A DNA stretch of 12,565 bases from NCBI GenBank assembly GCA_017528675.1, contig JAFXOO010000377.1:1-12565 (forward strand), read 5' to 3'. The position numbers and the translations under genes were made by a program. The notes beneath the pieces were generated by a model. It saw nothing but the letters and a program-made list of their open reading frames with translations. It did no database searches and was not told the DNA's origin. This DNA is from Oscillospiraceae bacterium (GTDB taxonomy: Bacteria > Bacillota > Clostridia > Oscillospirales > Ruminococcaceae). Numbering within the stretch: position 1 is the first letter of the stretch; each line of letters begins with the position of its first letter. Shown piece after piece: positions 5,932 through 12,481 of this stretch.

Positions 5932-7473
5932 ATGAACGAACAGAACTATGCTTCAATCTACGACCTGCCGGCCGATACGCTGCCGGATGTACAGGCGCCG
6001 CCGAAGCCGGAGATTATCTATACCCGCCCGGAGCACCTTGCTGCTGTTGCCGCACTGCCGGCAGGCTTCCTGATCGTGCGGCTGTTCATCTACCATGTGC
6101 CGGGGCTGTTCACAACGCTGCTGTGCTGGGCGCTGGTGACGCTGCTGCTGGTGTTCCTGCACCGGTCGGAGCTCCGCCTGCAACGCAGCAGCAAGCTCCT
6201 GGCGGCGGTGCTGTATGTGATGCCGCTGGTCTATGCCATTTCCGCCAACCGGCTCCTGCAAGGCCTGACCACGGTGTTCCTGATTGCAGCTTCCGGGCTG
6301 TTCCTGCTGCGGGCGGCGAATCCGGATGCGGATGTGCTGCGCTTTCTGCCGATGACCGTCTTTTCCGGCACCTTCGGGGCTGCCTTCCCGCACTTCCCGG
6401 ATACCTTCAAAGCAGCCGGACAGGGCACTGTCAGCAAGGCGCTGCTCAAAAATTTCGGCTATGTGCTGGTGGGACTGGCAATCGCCTTCCCGGTGACCAG
6501 CATTGCCGCTTCGCTGCTGGTGAATGCGGATGACAATATGGCATCGCTGCTCGGAAATTTCCTGAAATTGCCGCCGGAGGAGATTATCTCGCTGGTATTC
6601 TGCATCCTGCTTGGCATCCCGGTCGGCGCACTTGCATTCAGCATGCTGCTCACGGCATCCCGGCGCTTTGTCACGGTGGAGAATGCAGAATGTGAGAAGA
6701 AAGTCGAGAATCTGCGCTTTCTGCCGAATGTGATTGCCTACGCTGCCGCAACGCCCCTGTGCGTGCTGTATGTGCTGTTCTTCATCTCGCAGCTCCGGTA
6801 CCTGACCGGCGGCTTTACCGGCGAAACTGCGGGCTTTACCTATGCGGAATACGCACGGCGGGGCTTCTTTGAGCTGTGTGCGGTCTGCTGCATCAATCTG
6901 GCGATGATCGCAGGCATGGGATTTTTCTCCCGCATCTCCGGCGCTGTCAAGCCGGTGGCACTGCGCCTGTACAGCGGCTTCCTCTGCCTGAGCTCCATGA
7001 TTCTCGCAGGGACGGCACTTGCCAAGATGGGCATGTACATCCGCATCTACGGCATGACACGGCTCCGGGTGTATACAAGCTGGTTCATGATCGCCCTCGT
7101 GATCGGCTTCGGTGCGATTCTCGTGCGGCAGTTCTTCCCCGCCTTCAACCTCGGCAGATTCACGGCAGTGCTTGCCACAGTGATGCTCGGACTGCTGTGC
7201 CTGTCCCGGCCGGATGCGTGGATTACCCGCTATAACGTGGAAATGTACCTCTCCGGCCATCTGGAGAGCTTCGACAATGAACTGATGGACGACATGTCCG
7301 ATGATGCATGGGCGGTGCTGGCATCCTATGATGATGCGACGCTCAGCCGCCTCGTCAGTCACGGTCAGGTCTATTCCAGCATCACGCCTGAAGCGCTTGC
7401 ATTCCGTGCCGAACGTCAGGACTTCTGGCAGCGGCTCAATCTCTCGTCCGTGCTGCTGCATGCAAGGCGGTAA
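5932..7473 (+). CDS. DUF4173 family large membrane protein
   Basis: 513 residues. A cytoplasmic-looking N-terminus (1-35) is followed by about ten or more hydrophobic segments (first near 36-56, last near 407-424) and a hydrophilic, acidic C-terminal tail (about 428-513). The region from about 280 to 440 (SQLRYL, EYARRGFFELCAVCCINL, YGMTRLRVYTSWFM, ITRYNVEMYL) matches the DUF4173 pattern. AAAGGAG sits seven bases before ATG 5932; a much longer open frame from 5578 only overlaps the preceding gene in another frame. The family is a membrane protein of unknown function often found near small regulators. The C-terminal tail is rich in Asp, Glu and Ser and might be a soluble interaction segment. 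Confidence 0.82.
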   Translation: MNEQNYASIYDLPADTLPDVQAPPKPEIIYTRPEHLAAVAALPAGFLIVRLFIYHVPGLFTTLLCWALVTLLLVFLHRSELRLQRSSKLLAAVLYVMPLVYAISANRLLQGLTTVFLIAASGLFLLRAANPDADVLRFLPMTVFSGTFGAAFPHFPDTFKAAGQGTVSKALLKNFGYVLVGLAIAFPVTSIAASLLVNADDNMASLLGNFLKLPPEEIISLVFCILLGIPVGALAFSMLLTASRRFVTVENAECEKKVENLRFLPNVIAYAAATPLCVLYVLFFISQLRYLTGGFTGETAGFTYAEYARRGFFELCAVCCINLAMIAGMGFFSRISGAVKPVALRLYSGFLCLSSMILAGTALAKMGMYIRIYGMTRLRVYTSWFMIALVIGFGAILVRQFFPAFNLGRFTAVLATVMLGLLCLSRPDAWITRYNVEMYLSGHLESFDNELMDDMSDDAWAVLASYDDATLSRLVSHGQVYSSITPEALAFRAERQDFWQRLNLSSVLLHARR

Positions 7474-7476
7474 CGG

Positions 7477-7815
7477 ATGCGTACAAAAAGGATTGCGCAG
7501 GTGCTGATCGCAGCGGTCAATCTGGCCGGGATCGTGCTCCTGTTCTGGCTCGGCTTCCGGCTGCTGCGGCATGATACCACCGTCCTGAATCCGGATGCCA
7601 TGCTGCCGGCGGAGGACTGGGATGTCGCAGGAAGCCTGCTGCTGCTCGGACTGCCGCCCATGATCGCAGCAAATACGGCGGGTTTCCTGTTTTTGCTGCC
7701 GAAGGGACGCCCGCTGTGGCAGCGGCTGCTGCTGTTCCTGCCGGCTGCCGCAGAGCTGGTGCTTGCGGGATATTATCTGCTCATGACGGCAGGTCAGGAG
7801 GGACAATGGAACTGA
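7477..7815 (+). CDS. Unknown small membrane protein (three spans)
   Basis: 112 residues with three hydrophobic segments (about 8-29, 50-74, 83-104) and a positively charged N-terminus (MRTKR), which suggests N-in topology. It begins three bases after the DUF4173 stop codon with only a weak GGCGG-like site, consistent with coupled translation. No named family is recognised. The acidic loop between spans one and two (PDAMLPAEDWD) is the only notable hydrophilic part. Confidence 0.7.
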   Translation: MRTKRIAQVLIAAVNLAGIVLLFWLGFRLLRHDTTVLNPDAMLPAEDWDVAGSLLLLGLPPMIAANTAGFLFLLPKGRPLWQRLLLFLPAAAELVLAGYYLLMTAGQEGQWN

Positions 7816-8156
7816 TCTCTGATCTTGGGGGAATCCTGCTCGGCATTCCGGAGCTGCTGCTGTTGTTTGCCGAGCCGCTCTGCCTGCAACTGCTGCTGTA
7901 TCTTCCTGCAAAAAAGATGTTGCGGAAGTGTCCGCCGCCGGTTCTGTATGCGGTGTGTCTGGTGCTGAATACGGCGGTTCTGGTCTTCCACCTCCGGTAC
8001 ATGGATCAGGCGCAGGATCCGGCGGAAATGGAGCCGATGGATGCCTTTGACACGCTGATCCAGGCCGTGATCTGGGCACCGTCCTACCTCGGCGTGCTGA
8101 CCGGCGGCATCGTGACCGCCGTGAACTGCTTCAGGAAACATAACCCAAAGGAGTGA
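7806..8156 (+). CDS. Unknown small membrane protein
   Basis: 116 residues. Hydrophobic segments are at about 8-34, 45-63 and 84-108, with a basic patch PAKKMLRKC after the first and an acidic loop (DQAQDPAEMEPMDAFD) before the last. AGGAGGG (7797-7803) directly precedes ATG 7806 and fixes the start. The start overlaps the previous gene by 10 bases. The longer in-frame extension to 7716 overlaps that gene and is rejected. The family is not recognised. Position and size match the neighbouring three-span proteins. Confidence 0.72.
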   Translation: MELISDLGGILLGIPELLLLFAEPLCLQLLLYLPAKKMLRKCPPPVLYAVCLVLNTAVLVFHLRYMDQAQDPAEMEPMDAFDTLIQAVIWAPSYLGVLTGGIVTAVNCFRKHNPKE

Positions 8157-8161
8157 CCTGC

Positions 8162-8488
8162 ATGAAACGTCTCTGCCTGCTGACCATGCTGCAAGGGGCA
8201 GCCGCCTCGCTCGGCACGGTATGCTATTTCGAGCTGTTTATGACGAACGTCCGCCAGCGCCCCTATGCCTATCCGTTTTCCAGGGCGGTCTGGCTCCTCG
8301 GCGGCATCTTTCTCCTTGTAACGGCAGTGCTCTGGCTCCGTACTTTGCTTCAGCAGGACAGACGCATCCGGACAGCGCTGCTGTCCGTCGGCGCAGGAAT
8401 TCCGGTCTTTTTCCTGGGCGTTGCCGTCTGGTCGATTCTCTGGGAGATCATCAGCAAACTACTTCCGGCTGTTGAAGCTGCTTTCTGA
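8162..8488 (+). CDS. Unknown small membrane protein (three spans)
   Basis: 108 residues with three hydrophobic segments (about 5-27, 42-63, 72-97). ATG 8162 is preceded by AAAGGAG with an eight-base gap; a GTG at 8153 in the same frame falls inside that ribosome binding site and is rejected. No family is recognised. The last membrane gene of the operon, it is 14 bases before the radical SAM gene. Confidence 0.72.
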   Translation: MKRLCLLTMLQGAAASLGTVCYFELFMTNVRQRPYAYPFSRAVWLLGGIFLLVTAVLWLRTLLQQDRRIRTALLSVGAGIPVFFLGVAVWSILWEIISKLLPAVEAAF

Positions 8489-8502
8489 AAGGACTGACTG
8501 TC

Positions 8503-9438
8503 ATGCCGCAGACCTCACCGTTCTGTTTTTCGGACGACAACAAGCGTTATCACACGCTGTACTACTACAACAAGCACCGCTTCGGCGGCAGGGCCTACAA
8601 GGCCGTGCTCGACGGAGGCTTCACCTGCCCGACACTCGACGGGACAAAGGGCTTCGGCGGATGCGATTTCTGCGACGGCGGAAGCGGGGCATTCACAAAG
8701 CCCCTGCCGCTGCCGGAGCAGCTTGCGCTCGAACGGGAGCGGATTCACCGGCGAAATCAGAATGCCCGCATCATCGCCTATTTCCAGTCCCACACCTGCA
8801 CCTATGGCACGCCGGAGCGCCTGCGGGGGCTGTATGAAGCAGCGCTCTCATCCCCGGATGTCATCGGGCTGTCCATCGGCACACGGCCGGACTGTCTGCC
8901 GGAGGAGGTGCTCTCGCTGCTTGCGGAGCTGAACGGGCGCACGGCGCTGACCGTGGAGCTGGGGCTGCAAACCATCCATGATGCAACGGCGGATTCCTTC
9001 GGGCGGGGCTATGGCTATGCGGATTTCCTGCGCAGCTATCAGCGCTTGCAGGCGCTTGGCATCCGCACCTGCATTCATCTCATCAACGGCCTGCCCGGTG
9101 AGCGGAGGGAGGATATGATTGCGACGGCACGCACCGTCGGCGCACTTCGTCCGCAGGCGATCAAGCTCCAGCTTCTGCATATTTTAGAGGGCACCCGCTA
9201 TGCCGCACTCTGGCGGGAGGGCTGCATCCGGCCGATGACGCAGGCGGATTATATCGAAACGGTCGTGCAGCAGCTCCGGGTGCTGCCGCCGGAGACAGTC
9301 ATCGAGCGGCTGACCGGCGACGGCGAGAAATCCCGCCTGTTGGCGCCGGACTGGAGCATGGACAAAATCCGCACACTCGGCGGGATTGACAAGCGCATGG
9401 CGGCGCTGGGTGCGGTGCAGGGCGATGCGCTGCATTAG
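8503..9438 (+). CDS. Radical SAM protein of the TIGR01212 (YhcC/YtqA) family
   Basis: 311 residues, the usual length for this family. The iron-sulfur site has the family's long spacing: C42 in FTCPTLDGTKGFGG, then C54 and C57 in GCDFC, together with an N-terminal RYHTLYYYNKHRFGGRAYK block. Downstream conserved patches include AYFQSHTCTYG, GLSIGTRPDCLP, ELGLQTIHDAT and HLINGLPGE, typical of an Elp3-like radical SAM barrel. E. coli YhcC and B. subtilis YtqA belong here. YtqA has been linked to mnm5s2U wobble modification of tRNA in Gram-positive bacteria (proposed name MnmL), together with the methyltransferase YtqB, which is not seen in this window. A tRNA-modification role is therefore possible, not shown. 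A GAAAGGA site lies nine bases upstream. It is probably the last gene of the membrane operon by readthrough. Confidence 0.9.
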   Translation: MPQTSPFCFSDDNKRYHTLYYYNKHRFGGRAYKAVLDGGFTCPTLDGTKGFGGCDFCDGGSGAFTKPLPLPEQLALERERIHRRNQNARIIAYFQSHTCTYGTPERLRGLYEAALSSPDVIGLSIGTRPDCLPEEVLSLLAELNGRTALTVELGLQTIHDATADSFGRGYGYADFLRSYQRLQALGIRTCIHLINGLPGERREDMIATARTVGALRPQAIKLQLLHILEGTRYAALWREGCIRPMTQADYIETVVQQLRVLPPETVIERLTGDGEKSRLLAPDWSMDKIRTLGGIDKRMAALGAVQGDALH

Positions 9439-9442
9439 GGAA

Positions 9443-9668
9443 CTACAGGGGGTGTAGGGCGCCAATGCTAACAGCTTAAGCTTTTTGTCGGCTTGCGCCG
9501 ACTCAGGAGGGGCTGCTCGCCCCTCCTAAACCTCCCTCGGCATAAGCAGACAGCCAGCGAGCCTGCGAGCGCCGCTGGTCGCTTAAAGCGAAGCAGGGCG
9601 GTGACCGCCCTGCACCCGCAGGTTTTATTCTGGTAAGTTGTTGGCATTGTGTAGGGCAAAGCCCTGCA
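9443..9668. repeat. Palindrome-rich non-coding stretch
   Basis: No credible gene is seen from 9439 to 9738. Instead there is a series of perfect or near-perfect stem-loops: CTACA-5-TGTAG (9443-9457), the palindrome AGCTTAAGCT (9473-9482) followed by T5, GTCGGC-4-GCCGAC (9487-9502), AGGAGGGGC-5-GCCCCTCCT (9505-9527), CCAGCG/CGCTGG (9554-9578), GCAGGGCGG-3-CCGCCCTGC (9593-9613), CCTGC-4-GCAGG followed by TTTT (9609-9626, overlapping the former), and GTAGGGC-3-GCCCTGC (9651-9667). Some could end the upstream operon. The density suggests an intergenic repeat of the REP/MITE kind, but copies elsewhere cannot be checked here. Confidence 0.65.
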
Positions 9669-9689
9669 AATAGCGCTTTTCCTATCATC

Positions 9690-9722
9690 GAAGCACCGTA
9701 TCATCAATTGATGCAGTGCTTC
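9690..9722 (+). promoter_or_regulatory. Large inverted repeat in the leader of the hydrolase gene
   Basis: GAAGCAC (9690-9696) pairs with GTGCTTC (9716-9722), and the interior holds a 12-base perfect palindrome centred on AATT (9702-9713). It ends three bases before the AGGAGG ribosome binding site of the hydrolase. It could be an operator or an RNA hairpin that affects translation. No convincing -35/-10 pair was found nearby. Confidence 0.45.
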
Positions 9723-9738
9723 CTCAGGAGGTATGACA

Positions 9739-10344
9739 ATGAAAACGGCAGTGGTCTATGTGCACGGGAAGGGCGGAAGTGCTGCGGAAGCGGCGCACTA
9801 CCGGGCGCTGTTCCCGGCACACGATGTCATCGGCTTTGCGTATTCGTCAGCAACGCCGTGGGAGGCAAAGGCGGAATTTCCGCCGTTTTTTGAGGAAGTG
9901 CAGAGAAAGCATGCATCCGTGACGCTGATTGCCAACAGCATCGGCGCCTATTTTGCACTGCATGCGCTGTCGGGGCAGAAGCTCCGGCGGGCGTTCCTGA
10001 TCTCGCCGGTCGTGGATATGGAAGCCCTGATTCTGCAAATGCTGGCATCAACAGGACAGAGCGAGCTGGATTTGCAGCGCTGCGGCACAGTGGAGACTGC
10101 CTTCGGGGAGACCCTCTCGTGGGAGTATCTGTGCTATGTCAGAGCCCATCCGCTCTGCTGGCACGCTCCGACCTGTGTGCTCTGCGGCGGAAAGGACACC
10201 CTGACGGCACCCGGCACAATGCAGGCATTTGCGCAGAAAACCGGCGCAGAGCTGACGGTGATGCCGGATGGCGAGCACTGGTTCCATACGGCGGAACAGA
10301 TGCGGTTTCTGGATTTGTGGATAAAAAAGCGCTCCGATTTTTAG
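9739..10344 (+). CDS. Small alpha/beta hydrolase (RBBP9/YdeN-like size)
   Basis: 201 residues. An opening beta strand with HGKGG (9-13) forms the oxyanion region. The nucleophile elbow is LIANSIGAYFAL with S67; the usual first Gly is Ala65 (ANSIG). Candidate acid D153 lies in GGKDTLT and H180 in DGEHWF, completing a Ser-Asp-His triad in the expected order. No signal peptide or lid-rich insertion is visible, so it is a small cytoplasmic hydrolase of unknown substrate. The start is taken at 9739 because AGGAGG (9726-9731) is seven bases away; the in-frame ATG at 9733 would be too close. It is apparently monocistronic, with its own terminator overlapping the stop codon. Confidence 0.85.
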   Translation: MKTAVVYVHGKGGSAAEAAHYRALFPAHDVIGFAYSSATPWEAKAEFPPFFEEVQRKHASVTLIANSIGAYFALHALSGQKLRRAFLISPVVDMEALILQMLASTGQSELDLQRCGTVETAFGETLSWEYLCYVRAHPLCWHAPTCVLCGGKDTLTAPGTMQAFAQKTGAELTVMPDGEHWFHTAEQMRFLDLWIKKRSDF

Positions 10345-10375
10345 GCATTCCGCCGAAAATCGGGGCTTGTTTTTT
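10331..10375 (+). terminator. Rho-independent terminator overlapping the hydrolase stop
   Basis: An 11-bp stem, GCTCCGATTTT (10331-10341) with AAAATCGGGGC (10356-10366, one G-T pair), encloses a 14-base loop and is followed by TTG and six T. The 5' arm lies inside the last codons of the hydrolase gene. It separates the hydrolase from the xylulokinase promoter. Confidence 0.85.
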
Positions 10376-10393
10376 GTATTTTTGTGCTATTGC

Positions 10394-10422
10394 TTGAAAA
10401 CGAACGGATAATATGCTATACT
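10394..10422 (+). promoter_or_regulatory. Extended -10 promoter of xylB
   Basis: TTGAAA (10394-10399), 17-base spacer and TATACT (10417-10422), with TG at 10414-10415. The leader contains a short inverted repeat GATCC-5-GGATC (10433-10447) just before the CAGGAG ribosome binding site, which might be an operator half-site pair or leader hairpin. No catabolite-response (cre) box could be recognised with confidence. Confidence 0.82.
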
Positions 10423-10466
10423 GAAAAAAAGCGATCCACCGGGGATCAGGAACAGGAGTGATGAAC

Positions 10467-11993
10467 ATGGCCTATGTAATTGGCGTAGACCTTGGAACGA
10501 GCGGCACCAAGACGGTTCTGTTTGATGAAATGGGGCGTGTGATTGCCTCGCACACCATTGAATACCCGCTCTATCAGCCGCAGAACGGCTATGCGGAGCA
10601 GGAGCCTGCCGACTGGCGGGAGGCGGCATTTGACACCATCCGGACGGTCATGGACAAATCCGGCATTTCGCCGGAGGATGTGAAGGGTATCGGACTTTCC
10701 GGGCAGATGCACGGGCTTGTGATGCTCGATGCAGAGAACCGGGTGCTGCGGCGGTCGATCATCTGGTGTGACCAGAGAACAGCGGCGGAATGCGCTGAAA
10801 TGACCGAAAAGCTCGGCCTTGACCGGCTGATGGCGATTACGGCGAACCCTGCACTGACGGGCTTCACCGCCTCCAAGATTCTATGGGTGCGCAATCACGA
10901 GCCGGAGATTTATGACAAGTGCCGGCACATTCTGCTGCCGAAGGACTATGTGCGCTTCTGTCTGACCGGTGAATATGCGACCGAAGTCAGTGATGCTTCG
11001 GGCATGCAGCTTCTCGACATTCCGGGGCGCTGCTGGTCGGATGAGGTGCTCGAAAAGCTGGAAATCGACAGGGAATTGCTCGCAAAGGTCTATGAATCGC
11101 CAGATATCACCGGCACGCTCACCCGTGAAGCTGCACAGCGCTGCGGGCTGAGGCCGGGTATCCCGGTGGTCGGCGGTGCGGGTGACAATGCGGCTGCGGC
11201 GGTCGGAACGGGCGTTGTCCGGGACGGCAAGGCGTTTACCACCATCGGCACGAGCGGCGTGGTGTTTGCCCATACCTCCGGGATCACGATTGACCCGAAG
11301 GGCAGAGTCCACACCTTCTGCTGTGCTGTGCCGGGGGCATGGCATGTGATGGGTGTGACGCAGGGCGCAGGGCTGTCGCTCAAGTGGTTCCGGGACAATT
11401 TCTGCGAATCCGAAAAGGAAACGGCTGCGCTCATGGGTGTGGACCCGTATTATCTGATGGACAAGGCGGCGATGGAAAGTCCGATCGGTGCCAACCGGCT
11501 GCTGTATCTGCCGTATCTGATGGGGGAGCGCACGCCGCATCTTGACCCGGATGCAAGAGGGGTGTTCTTTGGCTTGTCTGCGATGCATACGAAGCGTGAC
11601 ATGCTCCGTGCGGTGATGGAGGGCGTGACCTATTCGCTGCGGGACTGCGTGGAGGTCTGCCGGGAGATGGGCGTGAATGTGTCGGATATGATGGCATGCG
11701 GCGGCGGCGGAACTTCTCCGGTATGGCGGCAGATGCTGGCGGATCTCTATGGCGTGCCGGTCGGCACGGTCGAGTCAAAGGAGGGCCCGGCGCTTGGTGC
11801 CGGCATTCTGGCGATGGTCGGCGCCGGGATGTATGCTTCCGTTCCGGAGGCATGCGATGCGGTGATCCGCACCGGGAAAATCCAGCAGCCGATTGCAGAA
11901 AACATCCCGGTTTACGAGAAGTTCTACCGGCTCTATACGCAGGTATATCCGGCGCTCAGGGAGCAGTTTGCGGCGCTTGCTGCGCTGAAGTAA
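10467..11993 (+). CDS. xylB: Xylulokinase (FGGY carbohydrate kinase)
   Basis: 508 residues, full length for the family. It phosphorylates D-xylulose with ATP to xylulose 5-phosphate, feeding the pentose phosphate pathway in the cytoplasm. Visible signatures: GVDLGTSGTKTVLFDE (6-21, phosphate-binding, D8), GLSGQMHGLVMLD (76-88, with the M81-H82 sugar-binding pair typical of xylulokinase), IIWCDQRT (98-105), LPKDYVRFCLTGEYATEVSDASG (157-179), GGAGDNAAAAVGTG with D240 as catalytic base, GTSGVVFAHT and LPYLMGERTPHLDPDARG. ATG 10467 is chosen for its eight-base distance from AGGAG; ATG 10461 and GTG 10458 are too close to or inside the site. No xylA, xylose transporter or xylR lies next to it here. 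A DUF4279 gene follows after 30 bases. Confidence 0.95.
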   Translation: MAYVIGVDLGTSGTKTVLFDEMGRVIASHTIEYPLYQPQNGYAEQEPADWREAAFDTIRTVMDKSGISPEDVKGIGLSGQMHGLVMLDAENRVLRRSIIWCDQRTAAECAEMTEKLGLDRLMAITANPALTGFTASKILWVRNHEPEIYDKCRHILLPKDYVRFCLTGEYATEVSDASGMQLLDIPGRCWSDEVLEKLEIDRELLAKVYESPDITGTLTREAAQRCGLRPGIPVVGGAGDNAAAAVGTGVVRDGKAFTTIGTSGVVFAHTSGITIDPKGRVHTFCCAVPGAWHVMGVTQGAGLSLKWFRDNFCESEKETAALMGVDPYYLMDKAAMESPIGANRLLYLPYLMGERTPHLDPDARGVFFGLSAMHTKRDMLRAVMEGVTYSLRDCVEVCREMGVNVSDMMACGGGGTSPVWRQMLADLYGVPVGTVESKEGPALGAGILAMVGAGMYASVPEACDAVIRTGKIQQPIAENIPVYEKFYRLYTQVYPALREQFAALAALK

Positions 11994-12023
11994 CGGCTCC
12001 GCACAGAATGATGGTGATGGAAT

Positions 12024-12428
12024 ATGACACAGACGAAATGCTACACCTATTTTCGCATTACGGGCGATTTTGACCCGGATGCGGTGACAGAGCTGCTCGG
12101 TCTACAGCCGGAAAAATCCTGGAGGATCGGTGACAAGCGCAAGGGCGGGGGGGAATATACCTTTGCAACGTGGAATTTCGGCTATTGTGAGGTGTATGAC
12201 TCCATTGTGGATGAGCAGATGCGCAAGACCATCGCTCCGCTTTTGCCAAAGGTCGCTCTTTTGCAGGAGATCAGGCGGAAATTTGATGTGAATTTTTATC
12301 TTGAGGTCGTGCCTGTGCTCGCTGCGGAGGAGGAAATGCCCTGCCTTGCGCCATCGCTCGATGTGATGCGGTTTTGCTGCGATACACAGACGGAGATGGA
12401 TATTGATCTTACAATTGAGAGCTATTGA
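12024..12428 (+). CDS. DUF4279 domain protein
   Basis: 134 residues forming a single small soluble domain. The opening TKCYTYFRITGDFDPDAVTELLGLQPEKSWRIGDKRKGG, followed by YTFATWNFGY, is the recognisable DUF4279 pattern (a beta strand with a short helix, then a GD(K/R) turn). No signal peptide or membrane span is present. The start has only a weak purine-rich site (GGTGATGGA). The 30-base gap behind xylB with no terminator suggests co-transcription, but no functional link to xylose metabolism is known to me. The biochemical function of the family is unknown. Confidence 0.8.
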   Translation: MTQTKCYTYFRITGDFDPDAVTELLGLQPEKSWRIGDKRKGGGEYTFATWNFGYCEVYDSIVDEQMRKTIAPLLPKVALLQEIRRKFDVNFYLEVVPVLAAEEEMPCLAPSLDVMRFCCDTQTEMDIDLTIESY

Positions 12429-12446
12429 GGATGGATGCCCTACCCC

Positions 12447-12481
12447 CACCCCCCTCCCCATCGGGGAGGGGGGTGCTTTTT
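12447..12481 (+). terminator. Very strong GC-rich hairpin terminator
   Basis: A 13-bp perfect stem, almost all C on one side and G on the other (12447-12459 with 12463-12475), has a three-base loop ATC and is followed by C and five T. It ends the xylB-DUF4279 transcript 18 bases after the DUF4279 stop codon. Confidence 0.9.

Noticed and set aside
5953..8079. 708-residue open frame on the minus strand opposite the DUF4173 region
   Set aside because: It is rich in Gln, His, Arg and Pro with no domain or ribosome binding site, and lies wholly antisense to well-supported membrane-protein genes. It is a by-product of their GC-rich codon use.
9443..9668. A CRISPR array or an insertion-sequence remnant
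   Set aside because: The stem-loops differ from one another in sequence and spacing, there are no regular direct repeats with spacers, and no transposase fragment is readable.
9468..9707. 79-residue minus-strand frame in the palindrome-rich stretch
   Set aside because: It has no ribosome binding site, is made mainly of translated hairpin sequence, and resembles no known protein.
10881..11588. 235-residue minus-strand frame opposite xylB
   Set aside because: It is antisense to conserved FGGY kinase motifs and has an Arg/His/Pro-rich composition typical of shadow frames.
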